A DNA stretch of 64,000 bases from Pseudomonas indica NBRC 103045 (GCF_002091635.1 NZ_BDAC01000009.1:124001-188000); one strand, 5' to 3'; shown: positions 1 through 10,378, numbered from the stretch's first letter. Numbers and translations are program-made. The notes: generated from the letters alone by a model not told the origin.

Positions 1-64
1 ACGTCCAATGTGCCCGGCGCTGCGCCCGGCACACCATATCCCCACGATAAGAAAGGACACCGGC

Positions 65-1999
65 ATGAGCAAAGCGGACGCCTTCGCCCAGGCGGGCAAG
101 CAGGCAGTGCTGCAGAACGTCCAGGGTACCCTGGAATTCCTGCAGAAATTTCCGCCGTTCAATCAGATGGACACCGGCCACCTGGCCTATCTGGTCGAGC
201 ACTGCCAATTGCGCTTCTATGCCGAGGGCGAGTCGATCATCAAGCCCAGCGACGGCCCGGTCGAGCACTTCTACATCGTCAAGCAGGGCCGTGTGCACGG
301 CGAGCGCCCGCACAGCGCCAAGCGTGGCACCGAGACCACCTTCGAGATCGCCGCGGGAGAATGCTTCCCGCTGGCCGCGCTGATCGGAGAACGCGCCACG
401 CGCACCGAGCACCTGGCGGCCGAGGACACCTTCTGCCTGCTGCTGAGCAAGCCGGCCTTCGTCAAACTGTTCGCCCTCTCCAACCCGTTCCGCGACTTCG
501 CCCTGCGCGGCGTCAGCAGCCTGCTCGATCAGGTCAACCAGCAGGTCCAGCTACGCGCGGTGGAAACCCTTGGCGCGCAATATTCCCTCGACACCCGCCT
601 CGGCGAGCTGGCCATGCGCCAACCGGTGAGCTGCGCCCCGGATACGCCATTGCGCGAGGCGGTGCGGCAGATGCACGAGTTGCACGTGGGCAGCATCGTC
701 ATCGTCGATGCCCAGCAGCGGCCACTGGGCATCTTCACCCTGCGCGACCTGCGCAAGGTGGTCGCGGACGGCCGTATCGATCTGGATGGGCCGATCCAGG
801 CAGTGATGACACCGTCGCCCTTCCATCTCTCGCCGGAAGCCAGCGCCTTCGACGCGGCGATCGCCATGACCGAACGGCACATCGCCCATGTCTGCCTGGT
901 GGAGCATGAACGGCTCTGCGGCGTGGTTTCTGAGCGCGACCTGTTCTCCCTGCAGCGGGTCGATCTGGTCCACCTGGCCCGCACCATCCGCCATGCCGGC
1001 CGTGTCGAGACGCTGGCCGCCTTGCGCAGCGACATCCGCCTGCTGGTGGACCGCATGCTCGCCCACGGCGCCAGCTCCACCCAGATCACCCACATCATCA
1101 CCCTGCTCAACGACCACACCGTCAGCCGGGTGATCGAACTGACCCTGGAGGACCTCGGCGATCCGGGGATTCCCTTCACCTGGCTGGTGTTCGGCAGCGA
1201 AGGCCGCCGCGAGCAGACCCTGCACACCGACCAGGACAACGGCATTCTCTTCGACGCGAAGGATGCCGCCGAAGCCGCCACGATCCGCGGCAAACTGCTG
1301 CCGCTGGCGCAGGAGATCAACCAGCGCCTGGCCCGCTGCGGCTTCACCCTGTGCAAGGGCAACATCATGGCCGGTAACCCCGAACTGTGCCTGTCCTACA
1401 TGGAGTGGTCGCGGCGCTTCACCCGCTTCGTGCGCGAGGCCACCCCGGAGAATCTCCTGGGTTCGAGCATCTACTTCGATCTGCGCGCGGTCTGGGGGCC
1501 GGAAGACGGCTGCGACCGGCTGCGCGACGAGCTGCTCGAACAGATCGCGGACAACAGCCTGTTCCAACACATGCTGGCGGAGAACGCCCTGCGCCAGCGC
1601 CCGCCGGTAGGGCGTTTCCGCGATTTCGTGGTGGCGCGCAAGGGCGCCGAGAAGGACACCCTCGACCTCAAGGTGCAGGGCCTCACGCCCTTCGTCGACG
1701 GCGCCCGCCTGCTCGCCCTGGCCCACGGCGTGGCGGCGACCAACACCCTCGAACGCCTGCGCCGGCTGGTAGCGATCGGCGAGATCGAAGCCCTGGACGG
1801 CGCCGCCTACGAAGAGGCCTACCACTTCATCCAGCAGACCCGCATGCAGCAGCACCAACACCAGGCGCGGCAGGGCCAGCCCTACTCCAATCGCCTCGAC
1901 CCGGACACGCTGAACCACCTGGACCGGCGCATCCTGCGCGAGTCGTTCCGACAAGCCCAGCGCCTGCAAAGCAGCCTGGCCGTGCGATACCAACTATGA
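65..1999 (+). CDS. cNMP-binding / CBS / DUF294 nucleotidyltransferase-like signalling protein
   Basis: Protein of 644 aa. A cyclic-nucleotide-binding-like domain (about residues 20-150) is followed by a CBS pair (about 185-305) and a DUF294 nucleotidyltransferase-like domain. The latter is marked by GSEGRREQT at residues 377-385 and the DxD motif TDQDN with D389 and D391; a DUF294 C-terminal helical domain ends the protein. Family members are thought to be cytoplasmic signalling proteins that sense nucleotides, but their reaction is unproven. ATG 65 is chosen because a GAAAGGA ribosome site precedes it; the reading frame stays open further upstream without a good site. The stop overlaps the ATG of the downstream exonuclease gene (ATGA), so the two are translationally coupled. 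In pseudomonads this pair usually lies beside an acetate-type symporter operon, as here. Confidence 0.9.
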   Translation: MSKADAFAQAGKQAVLQNVQGTLEFLQKFPPFNQMDTGHLAYLVEHCQLRFYAEGESIIKPSDGPVEHFYIVKQGRVHGERPHSAKRGTETTFEIAAGECFPLAALIGERATRTEHLAAEDTFCLLLSKPAFVKLFALSNPFRDFALRGVSSLLDQVNQQVQLRAVETLGAQYSLDTRLGELAMRQPVSCAPDTPLREAVRQMHELHVGSIVIVDAQQRPLGIFTLRDLRKVVADGRIDLDGPIQAVMTPSPFHLSPEASAFDAAIAMTERHIAHVCLVEHERLCGVVSERDLFSLQRVDLVHLARTIRHAGRVETLAALRSDIRLLVDRMLAHGASSTQITHIITLLNDHTVSRVIELTLEDLGDPGIPFTWLVFGSEGRREQTLHTDQDNGILFDAKDAAEAATIRGKLLPLAQEINQRLARCGFTLCKGNIMAGNPELCLSYMEWSRRFTRFVREATPENLLGSSIYFDLRAVWGPEDGCDRLRDELLEQIADNSLFQHMLAENALRQRPPVGRFRDFVVARKGAEKDTLDLKVQGLTPFVDGARLLALAHGVAATNTLERLRRLVAIGEIEALDGAAYEEAYHFIQQTRMQQHQHQARQGQPYSNRLDPDTLNHLDRRILRESFRQAQRLQSSLAVRYQL

Positions 2000-2706
2000 G
2001 CAAATTCACCTGGCTGACCACCCTGCGCGGCCCCGCCCTGACCCAGGAGCAACTGGAACGCCGCGATTGCCTGTCCCTGCCCCAGGGTCTCAGCGAAGTC
2101 TCCCTGCGACAGCAGCGCATGATCGTCGTCGACCTGGAAACCAGCGGCCTCAACACCAGCCGCGACCAAGTGCTGTCCATCGGTGCGGTGGCCATCGAGG
2201 ACGGCGGCATCGATCTCGGTAGCCAGTTCGAATGCACCCTGCAGCGCGACCAACTGGTGCTCAAGGAAAGCGTACTGATCCACGGCATCGCCCCCAGCGC
2301 CCTGGCCGCCGGCACCGAGCCGGCCGAAGCCCTGCTGGATTTCATGGAATTCGTCGGCGACAGCCCGCTGCTGGCCTTCCACGCCCCGTTCGACCGCCGC
2401 ATGCTGGCCCGTGCGCTGAAAACCAGCCTCGGCTACACCCTGCGCCATCCCTTCCTCGACCTGGCCGAAGTCGCGCCGATGCTCTGTCCCCACGCCAAGG
2501 TGGGCCGGGGCGGCCTGGACGATTGGGTCGAGCACTTCGGCCTGCAGGTACAGCAGCGTCACAACGCCGCCGCCGACGCCCTGGCCACCGCCGAACTGGC
2601 CCTGATCCTGTTCAGCCGCGCCCGCCGTCAGGAAATGGACAACCTGCTCGCCCTCGACCGCCGCCTGAACGTCTGGCGCCGCCGCCGGAACGCCTACTCG
2701 CTCTGA
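1996..2706 (+). CDS. DnaQ-like 3'-5' exonuclease (DNA polymerase III epsilon family)
   Basis: Protein of 236 aa with the DEDDh exonuclease fold. Exo I is IVVDLETSG with D46 and E48, Exo II is the FHAPFDRRML stretch, and Exo III is H189-x4-D194 in RHNAAADALA. These acidic residues bind two metal ions for 3'-5' hydrolysis of DNA or RNA. It is shorter and more divergent than the replicative epsilon subunit, so a repair or RNA-turnover role is likelier than proofreading. Its ATG overlaps the stop of the CBS/DUF294 gene by 4 nt, implying joint expression. It ends just before a terminator shared with the convergent symporter operon. Confidence 0.9.
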   Translation: MSKFTWLTTLRGPALTQEQLERRDCLSLPQGLSEVSLRQQRMIVVDLETSGLNTSRDQVLSIGAVAIEDGGIDLGSQFECTLQRDQLVLKESVLIHGIAPSALAAGTEPAEALLDFMEFVGDSPLLAFHAPFDRRMLARALKTSLGYTLRHPFLDLAEVAPMLCPHAKVGRGGLDDWVEHFGLQVQQRHNAAADALATAELALILFSRARRQEMDNLLALDRRLNVWRRRRNAYSL

Positions 2707-2766
2707 GCCTTTGCCGAACCGAGGAACTGATCCCCGGCCGCTGAATAATCCAGAAACAGCGCCGCC

Positions 2767-2798
2767 AAAAAACAAACGCCCCGGCAAGCCGGGGCGTT
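2767..2798 (-). terminator. Intrinsic terminator of the symporter operon
   Basis: A 10-bp perfect stem AACGCCCCGG / CCGGGGCGTT (2775-2784 and 2789-2798) with loop CAAG. On the minus strand it is followed by a T-rich tract (the A run at 2767-2772 on the plus strand). It lies 20 nt past the symporter stop and may also stop rightward transcription from the exonuclease gene. Confidence 0.85.
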
Positions 2799-2817
2799 CG
2801 TCTGTTGCTGGCAACGC

Positions 2818-4587
2818 TTAGTGGGCGACGGCTGCACCGGCACCGCGCGGGATGCGGATGTCTTCCACCAGGTGCTGGATGTGCTCCGGCGGAGCCGAAG
2901 TCAGGCGGGATACCACCACCGCGACCACGAAGTTGAAGATCATCCCCAGGGTACCGATGCCTTCCGGGGAAACCCCGAGCCACCAGCTGGCGGCGTTGTC
3001 CGCTGCCGGGTTGATGAACTTGAAGTACACGATGTAGCTGAAGGTGAAGGCCAGGCCCACCACCATGCCGGCGATCGCGCCTTCCTTGTTCATCGTCTTG
3101 GAGAAGATGCCCATGACGATGGCCGGGAAGAACGATGCCGCCGCCAGGCCGAAGGCGAAGGCCACCACCTGGGCCACGAAGGCCGGCGGGTAGATGCCGA
3201 ACAGGCCGGCCACGATCACCGCCACGCCGGCAGCGATGCGCGCGGCGAGCAGTTCCTGCTTCTCGTTGATCCTGGGCATGATGTTGCTCTTCAGCAGGTC
3301 ATGCGAGATCGACGTGGAGATCACCAGCAACAGGCCCGCCGCGGTGGACAAGGCTGCTGCCAGTCCGCCGGCAGCGATCAGGGCGATCACCCAGCCCGGC
3401 AGGTTGGCGATTTCCGGGTTGGCCAGAACCATGATGTCGCGGTCGACGTACAGTTCGGTAGCAGCCGGAGTAGCGGCGTTGCTCACCATGCGCTGACCCT
3501 GCTCGCCACGCTCGGCGGTGAAGGTCGGAGCACCGGCGAACGGAGCGCCCGGGCCGTACTGGATGATGCCGTCGTTGTTCTTGTCCATCCAGGCGATCAG
3601 ACCGGCCTTTTCCCAGGTCTTGAACCAGGCCGGGGCTTCGGTATAGGTCTTGTTCGGGATGGAAGTCAGCAGGTTGGTACGGGCGAAGGCCGCCACGGCC
3701 GGCGCCGTGGTGTAGAGGATGGCGATGAACAGCAGGGCATAGCCGGCGGATTTACGCGCATCGCTCACGGTCGGGGTGGTGAAGAAGCGAACGATCACGT
3801 GCGGCAGACCGGCAGTACCCACCATCAGGGCCATGGTGATGAAGAACACGTCGATGGTGGACTTGGTGCCATTGGTGTACGGCGTGAAGCCCAGCTCGGC
3901 ACCCAGGCCGTTCAGACGGTCGAGGACCGAGGTGTCGGTGCCGGACACGTCGCTGCCGAAGCCCAGCTGCGGGATCGGGTTACCGGTGATCAGCATGGAA
4001 ATGAAGATCGCCGGCACCATGTAGGCGAAGATCATCACGCAGTACTGCGCCACCTGGGTGTAGGTGATGCCCTTCATGCCGCCGAGCACGGAGTAGAAGA
4101 ACACGATGGCCATGCCGATCATCACACCGACGTTGATGTCCACTTCCAGGTAGCGGGAGAAGACGATGCCAACGCCGCGCATCTGCCCGGCCACGTAGGT
4201 GAAGGAGATGAAGATCACACAGACCACAGCCACCAGACGCGCCGTTTGCGAGTAGTAGCGCTCGCCGATGAACTCCGGCACGGTGAACTTGCCGAACTTG
4301 CGCAGGTAGGGTGCCAGGCACATGGCCAGGAGCACGTAGCCACCGGTCCAGCCCATCAGGTAGACGCTGCCGTCCAGGCCGATGAAGGAGATGATCCCCG
4401 CCATCGAGATGAACGAGGCCGCGGACATCCAGTCGGCGCCGGTGGCCATGCCGTTGAGTACCGGGTGCACGCCCTTGCTGGCGACGTAGTACTCGCTGGT
4501 GGAGCCCGCACGGGTCCAGATGGCGATACCGATATAGAGCGCGAAGGTCGCGCCCACCACGAGGTAGATCAGGGTTTGGGTATCCAT
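2818..4587 (-). CDS. Sodium:solute symporter, acetate permease (ActP) type
   Basis: Protein of 589 aa, inner membrane, with about 13 hydrophobic segments. SSS-family features include the N-terminal EYYVASKGVHPVLNGMA region, TGADWMSAASF, and a conserved core around GGMKGITYTQVAQY. A soluble loop at about residues 310-390 (DKNNDG...) separates late transmembrane segments, as in the VC_2705/ActP subfamily. It probably imports acetate or a related small carboxylate with sodium. It follows the DUF485 gene by 10 nt, a pairing typical of acetate/glycolate permeases, so they form one operon. Substrate is not certain from sequence. Confidence 0.88.
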   Translation of the reverse strand: MDTQTLIYLVVGATFALYIGIAIWTRAGSTSEYYVASKGVHPVLNGMATGADWMSAASFISMAGIISFIGLDGSVYLMGWTGGYVLLAMCLAPYLRKFGKFTVPEFIGERYYSQTARLVAVVCVIFISFTYVAGQMRGVGIVFSRYLEVDINVGVMIGMAIVFFYSVLGGMKGITYTQVAQYCVMIFAYMVPAIFISMLITGNPIPQLGFGSDVSGTDTSVLDRLNGLGAELGFTPYTNGTKSTIDVFFITMALMVGTAGLPHVIVRFFTTPTVSDARKSAGYALLFIAILYTTAPAVAAFARTNLLTSIPNKTYTEAPAWFKTWEKAGLIAWMDKNNDGIIQYGPGAPFAGAPTFTAERGEQGQRMVSNAATPAATELYVDRDIMVLANPEIANLPGWVIALIAAGGLAAALSTAAGLLLVISTSISHDLLKSNIMPRINEKQELLAARIAAGVAVIVAGLFGIYPPAFVAQVVAFAFGLAAASFFPAIVMGIFSKTMNKEGAIAGMVVGLAFTFSYIVYFKFINPAADNAASWWLGVSPEGIGTLGMIFNFVVAVVVSRLTSAPPEHIQHLVEDIRIPRGAGAAVAH

Positions 4588-4597
4588 GCTCGGCGCC

Positions 4598-4864
4598 TCA
4601 GTCTTCGTGAACGTCGTATTTGCGGTCGAGCTGATTCATCTTCCAGACGTAGACGAAGATCATGACCACAAAGGCGTAGATGGAACCTTGCTGGGCGAAC
4701 CAGAAGCCGAGGGGGAAGCCGAAGAATTTGATGGCGTTGAGCTGTTCCACGAACAGAATCCCGCAGCCGAACGAAACCACGAACCAGATCACCAGCAGCG
4801 TCAACATCAGCCGCAAGTTCTCTTTCCAATAGGCCTTGGCGGCCTCTTGCTTGGAAACGGACAT
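4598..4864 (-). CDS. DUF485 small membrane protein
   Basis: Protein of 88 aa with two transmembrane segments (about 22-44 and 58-80). DUF485 proteins are encoded just upstream of ActP-type symporters and are presumed to be accessory partners. ATG 4864 is chosen over an in-frame ATG 33 nt further upstream because GGAGG sits 4-5 nt before it. First gene of a two-gene operon. Confidence 0.88.
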   Translation of the reverse strand: MSVSKQEAAKAYWKENLRLMLTLLVIWFVVSFGCGILFVEQLNAIKFFGFPLGFWFAQQGSIYAFVVMIFVYVWKMNQLDRKYDVHED

Positions 4865-5184
4865 AGGTCCTCCAGATTTTGTTGTTGTTATGGCCATCTG
4901 AAATTAGCAGCCTGAGCGGCGAGCGCCAGTGCGACTTTCGTCGAGTGGCTCCCCCACGGCATTTTCCGCGATGGCCTGAAAGCCCCGGAATAGGCACTTC
5001 AAGAGCATAGGTATGGATTGCGAAGACTGCTTCATGGACAGGCGCAATCGATCCCCGGAGCATAGCCACCCGGGATGACCTGACCTAGAGTGTGACGAAC
5101 CGACGTGACAATCCCGCAACGCATCTCACACGGAATCATTGCACTCCCTCTCATCCCATGAGACTCCACTCACAAGGAGGCCCC
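4865..5184. other. Divergent intergenic region, symporter operon / vgb-like gene
   Basis: 320 nt between divergent genes that must hold both promoters. No convincing sigma-54 (-24/-12) element or strong inverted repeat was seen. The only clear element is the AAGGAGG ribosome site at 5174-5180. Confidence 0.5.
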
Positions 5185-6144
5185 ATGCGCCGCTCCATCC
5201 CTTTACTGCTGATCCTGCTGCTGGGCAGCGTCCTGGCCCTGCCGCTGCGGGCGGAAGACGTTCGCTACTATGCCGTTCCCAAGGGCGCAGGCCCTCACGA
5301 TGTGGCGCCCGCGCCGGACGGACTTGTCTGGTACACCGCCCAGCGCCAGGGCGCGCTGGGCCGTCTGGACCCGAAGACCGGCGAAACCGAGCAGGTCCCG
5401 CTGGGCCAGGGTTCGGCGCCGCATGGCGTGATCGTCGGCCCGGATGGCGCCGCCTGGGTCACCGACAGCGGGCTGAATGCCATTGTCCGGGTCGATCCCG
5501 AGCGCCTTGGCGTCGAGGTGTTCCCTTTGCCGGACAATGCCGCCAACGCCAACCTCAACACGGCCGCGTTCGATAACGACGGGCGCCTCTGGTTCACCGG
5601 GCAGAACGGTTTCTACGGCCGCCTCGACCCGCAGAAGCGGACCGTCGAAGCCTGGGCGGCACCCGGCGGACGCGGGCCCTACGGCATCACCGTGACGCCG
5701 GATGGCGAGGTCTGGTACGCCTCGCTGGCCGGCAGCCACATCGCCCACGTAGACCCGGTTTCGGCCAAGGCCGAAATCATCCAGCCGCCGACGGCCAACC
5801 AGGGCGCCCGGCGCATCTGGAGCGATTCCCAGGGTCGCCTGTGGGTCAGCGAATGGAATAGTGGACAACTCAGCCGCTACGCCCCCGAGGATGGAAGCTG
5901 GAAGAGCTGGAAGCTGCCCGGCGACAGTCCGCGCACCTACTCGGTGTATGTCGACGAGCAGGACCGCCCCTGGGTGACCGACTTCTCCGCCAATGCCATT
6001 TTGCGTTTCGATCCGGAGAGCGAGCGCTTCCAAGCCTTCCCCAGCGATCAGGGCAATGCCAACGTACGGCAGATGCTCGGCCGGGTCGGTGAGGTCTGGG
6101 GCGCGGAGTCCGGTACCGACCGGCTTGTGGTGATCCGTTATTGA
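5185..6144 (+). CDS. Exported Vgb-like (virginiamycin B lyase family) beta-propeller protein
   Basis: Protein of 319 aa with a Sec signal peptide (MRRSIPLLLILLLG..., cleavage likely after LRA at about residue 24). The mature part holds about six repeated blades of the type GPYGITVTPDGEVWYAS and RIWSDSQGRLWVSEW, typical of streptogramin-lyase/SMP-30-like propellers. True Vgb enzymes are cytoplasmic and linearise virginiamycin B; the signal peptide here argues for another, unknown periplasmic role. ATG 5185 follows AAGGAGG at ideal spacing, whereas the open frame runs further upstream. A GST gene follows after 30 nt, so they may be cotranscribed. Confidence 0.82.
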   Translation: MRRSIPLLLILLLGSVLALPLRAEDVRYYAVPKGAGPHDVAPAPDGLVWYTAQRQGALGRLDPKTGETEQVPLGQGSAPHGVIVGPDGAAWVTDSGLNAIVRVDPERLGVEVFPLPDNAANANLNTAAFDNDGRLWFTGQNGFYGRLDPQKRTVEAWAAPGGRGPYGITVTPDGEVWYASLAGSHIAHVDPVSAKAEIIQPPTANQGARRIWSDSQGRLWVSEWNSGQLSRYAPEDGSWKSWKLPGDSPRTYSVYVDEQDRPWVTDFSANAILRFDPESERFQAFPSDQGNANVRQMLGRVGEVWGAESGTDRLVVIRY

Positions 6145-6174
6145 TCCGCCCGAACGACGAAAAAAGGAGTTTCC

Positions 6175-6801
6175 ATGTCCACCCCCAGCCTGACCCTGTT
6201 CCACTCCCCCGCCTCGCCCTTCGTGCGCAAGGTGATGGTGCTGCTGCACGAGACCGGCCAGCTCGATCGCGTGGCCCTGCACACGGTGGCGCTCAGCCCG
6301 GTCAACCCCAGCGCCGAACTCAACGCCGACAACCCGGCCGGCAAGATTCCCGCGCTGCGCCTGGAGGATGGCAGCGTGTTGCACGACAGCCGGGTGATCC
6401 TCGATTACCTCGACCACCAGCACGTCGGCGAGCCGCTGATCCCGCGCGACGGCACGGCGCGCTGGCGGCGACTGACCCTGGCCTCGCTGGCCGATGCCAT
6501 CCTCGACGCTGCCGTACTGACGCGCTACGAAACCTTCCTGCGGCCGGAGGAAAAGCGCTGGGACGGCTGGCTGGCCGCGCAGAAAGACAAGATCGAGCGC
6601 GCCCTCGCCTATTTCGAACAGGACGCCGCCGCCGAGCTGGCCTGCCACTTCGACATCGCCGCCATCGGGGTCGCCTGTGCTCTCGGTTATCTGGACCTGC
6701 GCCAGCCCGAGCTGGGCTGGCGCGATCGCTACCCGCGCCTGGCCGCCTGGTACGCCGAAGTCAGCCAGCGACCATCGATGCAGGCGACCCAGCCGACCTG
6801 A
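6175..6801 (+). CDS. Glutathione S-transferase family protein
   Basis: Protein of 208 aa. An N-terminal thioredoxin-like domain (1-80; SPASPFVRKVMVLLHE, then NPAGKIPALRLEDG with the conserved cis-Pro, and the D-S pair HDSRVILDYL that binds the gamma-glutamyl part of GSH) is followed by an all-helical C-terminal domain with DIAAIGVACALGYLDLR. Likely a cytoplasmic detoxification enzyme of unknown substrate. AAAAGGAG precedes the ATG. It follows the Vgb-like gene by 30 nt. Confidence 0.88.
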   Translation: MSTPSLTLFHSPASPFVRKVMVLLHETGQLDRVALHTVALSPVNPSAELNADNPAGKIPALRLEDGSVLHDSRVILDYLDHQHVGEPLIPRDGTARWRRLTLASLADAILDAAVLTRYETFLRPEEKRWDGWLAAQKDKIERALAYFEQDAAAELACHFDIAAIGVACALGYLDLRQPELGWRDRYPRLAAWYAEVSQRPSMQATQPT

Positions 6802-6972
6802 CCTTTCGACAAGCCGTCGCCTGGGCCGAACCCAGCGCGGCGGCATTCAGCAAAGCGCCACTACGCCACCTGTCTACGCCCTGCTGCGGGCCTTCCGAAG
6901 AGGATGTGCCCCACCCTCGTCCTGCGCACCATCGACCCGTGGTGACAACAAGAACAACATCGGGACGATGCC

Positions 6973-9900
6973 ATGCACAGATTCGGATTGCCGCAGCCTC
7001 TGCTCACTCTCCTGCTCGCAGGCCTGGTCGGACTGGCCGCCGCCGGACCCCTCGAACCCGGCCCCGACGAGGCGCTGCTGTACTACCAGCGCAGTGACAG
7101 CGCCTACGATGGCTGGGGCCTGCATCTCTGGAACACGGCCGCGTGCAGCGGCACACGCGAGCAAACCGCCTGGGAGCGGCCCCTGCTCCCGGAGGGCGTG
7201 GATGCCGAATATGGCGCCTGGTATCGCATCCCGTTGAGCATCGACGCCCACTGCCTGAACCTGATCCTGCACAAGGGCGACGAGAAAGACCTCGGCGGCA
7301 GCGACCTGGTCTGGCGGCTCGACGAGCTGGGCCGGCGCGTCTTCAGCCGCAGCGGCGATCGCCGGCTCTCTGCCGAGCCGCTCGGCCCGACACTGGCCAT
7401 CGACGGCGCCCGCGCCCACTGGCTGGACCCCGACACCCTGGTTCTGCACGGCGGTGGCGAGGCGGCGCGGCTCGAACTGCGCTACGCCCCGGCGGCGGAT
7501 ATCCGCATCGACGCCGAACGACGCAGCGTCAGCGGCGGCCAAGCCATCGCCCTGCAGCCCGGTGGCCTGAACGACCGGCTCAAGGCGCGCTTCCCGCATC
7601 TGGCCGGGCAGCCTGCCTATCGCCTGGAGGCCAACCCGCACGTCCTGCGCACCGCCCTCAAGAGCCAGTTGCTGGTGCTCGGCTACGACCGCGACAACCG
7701 CCTGGTGTCCGCCACCCAGGTACAGACGCCCGGCGTGCTGGATGCGCTGTACCGCTACACCGGCCCGCTGGGTGCCGCCGTGCGCCCGCACGATGTGCGC
7801 TTCCGCCTCTGGGCGCCGACCGCACAGCGTGTCCGCCTGCACCTGTTCGACCGCGATAAGCGACGCCTGCCGGGCTCCCCGGTGGAGATGCGCGAGCGTC
7901 ACGGGGTCTGGACCTACAGCGGCCCCCGCCAACTGGATCGCCAGTACTACCAGTACGAAGTGACCGTCTACCACCCTTCCACGGGGCGGGTGGAGACCAG
8001 CCTGACCACCGATCCCTACGCCCTCAGCCTGTCGCGCAACAGCCAGTACGCCCAGGTCGTCGACCTCGACGCCCCGGATCTCAAGCCCGCCGGCTGGGAC
8101 AGCCTGCGCCCGCCTCGCGTATCAAGGCCCGAGGCCCGGGTGATCTACGAAACCCACATCCGCGACTTCAGCGCCAGCGACCCGGACCTGCCGGCGGACC
8201 TGCGCGGCAAGTACCTGGCCTTCACTCAGCCGCAGGGCCATGGCGTCCGCCACCTCCGCGACCTGCGCCGGGCCGGGCTGACCGATGTCCAGTTGCTCCC
8301 CGCCTTCGATATCGCCACGGTGGACGAGGACCCGGCCCGGCGAGTTGACCTCGATGATCCGTTCTCGAAGCTCTGCGCACTGTCCGCCGGCGTCCGGGAG
8401 AAATGGTCCGGCTACTGCGGCGGCGAGCGTATCCGCAACGTGCTGGAACGCTTCGACCCGGCGGGTCCGGACGCCCAGGCGCTGTACGCCGACCTGCGCG
8501 CCCTGGACGCCTTCAACTGGGGCTACGACCCGCTGCACTACAGCGTTCCGGAGGGCAGCTATGCCAGCGATGCCGAAGGAGTACGCCGCATCCGCGAATT
8601 CCGCCGCATGGTCCAGTCCCTGGCCGAGATGGGCCTGAGTACGGTGATGGACGTGGTCTACAACCACACCCACGCGGCCGGGCTCGCCGACCAGTCGGTG
8701 CTGGACAAGCTGGTGCCGGGCTATTACCACCGGCGCGACCCGGTGACCGGCGCGGTGGAGCGCTCCACCTGCTGCGAAAACACCGCTTCCGAGCATTTCA
8801 TGATGGAGAAGCTGATGACCGATTCCCTGGTGGTCTGGGCGCGCCACTACAAGATCGGCGGCTTCCGCTTCGACCTCATGGGCCATCACATGCGCACCAA
8901 CCTGCTCAACACCCTCAAGGCGGTGCGCAAGGTCGATCCGGAGGTCTACTTCTACGGCGAGGGATGGAATTTCGGTGAAGTCGCGGACAACGCCCGCGGC
9001 ATCAACGCCACCCAGCGCAACATGGCCGGCACCGGCATCGGCACCTTCAACGACCGCCAGCGCGACGCCGTGCGCGGCGGCAGCCCGTTCGACGGCGGTG
9101 ACGCCATCCGTCGAAACCAGGGCTTCGCCAACGGCCTCTTCGTGCTGCCCAACGAGCTGAACAGCGGCAGCCCACAGGAACAGGCCGACCTGCTGCACGC
9201 GCTGGACCTGATCCGCGTCGGCATTGCCGGCGGCTTGCGCGACTACCGTTTCGAAAGCGCCGACGGCAGCCTGCGCCGCGGCGCCGAGGTGGACTACAAC
9301 GGCCAGCCAGCCGGCTACACCCTCGACCCGCAGGAGACCATCAACTACGTCTCCAAGCACGACAACCAGACGCTCTGGGACAACAACCAGTACAAGCTGC
9401 CGGCCACCCTGAGCACGGCCGAGCGGGTCCGCCTGCACCTGCTGGCCCTCGCCGTGCCGTTGTTCAGCCAGGGCGTGCCCTTCATCCACATGGGCTCGGA
9501 CATCCTCCGCTCCAAGTCCCTGGAGCGGGACAGCTACGATTCCGGCGACTGGTTCAACGCCGTGGATTTCAGCTACCAGGACAACAACTGGAACAAGGGT
9601 CTCCCGCGCGCGGACAAGGACGGCGACAACTGGCCGTTGATCCGCCAGGTCATCGCCGACCCGAACGCCCGACCGTCGCCAACGGACATCCTCACAGCCA
9701 AGCAGCGTTTCCTCGAACTGCTGCGCATCCGCAGCGGCAGCCCGCTGTTCCAGCTCGGCAGCGCCGACGCCATCCAGCGCCGCCTGCGCTTCCACAACAC
9801 CGGCCCGCAGCAGATTCCCGGCGTGCTCGCCTTCAGCCTGGACGACCGCCGCTCCGCCGGCGCCGACCTCGATCCACGCCACGACGGCGTGATGGTGATC

Positions 9901-10083
9901 TTCAACCCCACGGCGGAGACGATCAGCCTGCCGGGGGCCCAGCCGGGGTATCGGTTGCATCCCGTCCTACGGGAATCCCGCGACGCCATCAGCCGAGAGG
10001 CGCGGGTCGTCGGGAAGCGCTTCGAGGTGCCGGGTCTGACCGTGGCGGTGTTCATGCAGGAGCAGGAGGGGCGGAGACGCTGA
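6973..10083 (+). CDS. pulA: Secreted type I pullulanase (pullulanase-type alpha-1,6-glucosidase)
   Basis: Protein of 1036 aa with a signal peptide (residues 1 to about 25). An N-terminal carbohydrate-binding/pullulanase-associated region (about 30-130) and a CBM48-like domain (about 270-380, [16 protein letters not shown]) precede the GH13 catalytic barrel; a DUF3372-like C-terminal domain ends the protein. GH13 conserved regions are clear: region I DVVYNH (from D560), region [11 protein letters not shown] with nucleophile D634, region III GEGWNF with acid/base E663, and region IV SKHDN with D797. The pullulanase signature is also present as FNWGYDP. It hydrolyses alpha-1,6 branches of pullulan, amylopectin or glycogen outside the cytoplasm. 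No other starch gene or export machinery lies nearby, so it appears to be a stand-alone gene. Confidence 0.92.
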   Translation: MHRFGLPQPLLTLLLAGLVGLAAAGPLEPGPDEALLYYQRSDSAYDGWGLHLWNTAACSGTREQTAWERPLLPEGVDAEYGAWYRIPLSIDAHCLNLILHKGDEKDLGGSDLVWRLDELGRRVFSRSGDRRLSAEPLGPTLAIDGARAHWLDPDTLVLHGGGEAARLELRYAPAADIRIDAERRSVSGGQAIALQPGGLNDRLKARFPHLAGQPAYRLEANPHVLRTALKSQLLVLGYDRDNRLVSATQVQTPGVLDALYRYTGPLGAAVRPHDVRFRLWAPTAQRVRLHLFDRDKRRLPGSPVEMRERHGVWTYSGPRQLDRQYYQYEVTVYHPSTGRVETSLTTDPYALSLSRNSQYAQVVDLDAPDLKPAGWDSLRPPRVSRPEARVIYETHIRDFSASDPDLPADLRGKYLAFTQPQGHGVRHLRDLRRAGLTDVQLLPAFDIATVDEDPARRVDLDDPFSKLCALSAGVREKWSGYCGGERIRNVLERFDPAGPDAQALYADLRALDAFNWGYDPLHYSVPEGSYASDAEGVRRIREFRRMVQSLAEMGLSTVMDVVYNHTHAAGLADQSVLDKLVPGYYHRRDPVTGAVERSTCCENTASEHFMMEKLMTDSLVVWARHYKIGGFRFDLMGHHMRTNLLNTLKAVRKVDPEVYFYGEGWNFGEVADNARGINATQRNMAGTGIGTFNDRQRDAVRGGSPFDGGDAIRRNQGFANGLFVLPNELNSGSPQEQADLLHALDLIRVGIAGGLRDYRFESADGSLRRGAEVDYNGQPAGYTLDPQETINYVSKHDNQTLWDNNQYKLPATLSTAERVRLHLLALAVPLFSQGVPFIHMGSDILRSKSLERDSYDSGDWFNAVDFSYQDNNWNKGLPRADKDGDNWPLIRQVIADPNARPSPTDILTAKQRFLELLRIRSGSPLFQLGSADAIQRRLRFHNTGPQQIPGVLAFSLDDRRSAGADLDPRHDGVMVIFNPTAETISLPGAQPGYRLHPVLRESRDAISREARVVGKRFEVPGLTVAVFMQEQEGRRR

Positions 10084-10149
10084 CGGAAGTCATGCGAATC
10101 TTGCAATCAAGAAGCTTCTTTTGGCTTTTGGTGCACGGGATGTCAGGCA

Positions 10150-10378
10150 CGGATAAGTCCCCTTCAGGAGGCCGAGTGGAGGCGCTGCGCAGGGGGACGA
10201 GCGGCAGGGATGCCACGAGAGGCGTATTGGGCCAGGGATGGCCCATGTACGCCGCCCCCCGTAGCAGTGCCGGAACGAGGGAAGTCTCGCGGAGCGATGG
10301 CGGGGACGCCTAGTTCCGGATGATGGGGTGCGCTTTCTTTTGCTTACTTTTCTTTGCGCATTTCAAAGAAAAGTGAGG
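10150..10378. repeat. Dispersed Pseudomonas-type intergenic element ending in a hairpin
   Basis: Non-coding stretch after pulA that ends with a long hairpin: CTTACTTTTCTTTG (10343-10356) pairs with CAAAGAAAAGTGAG (10364-10377), 14 bp with one G-U, 7-nt loop. The text GGGGTGCGCTTTCTTTTGC before it is one I recall as recurrent in Pseudomonas intergenic regions (memory, not checked). The hairpin may terminate pulA transcription. A 74-codon frame covers 10092-10313 but has no coding character. Confidence 0.5.

Noticed and set aside
2821-4665. Long plus-strand frame opposite the symporter operon
   Set aside because: His/Asp/Gly-rich shadow translation of a high-GC gene; the minus strand encodes a clear SSS symporter with terminator and ribosome site.
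10092-10313. 74-codon plus-strand frame after pulA
   Set aside because: No ribosome site, composition like intergenic repeat, and it runs through the dispersed element before the hairpin at 10343-10377.
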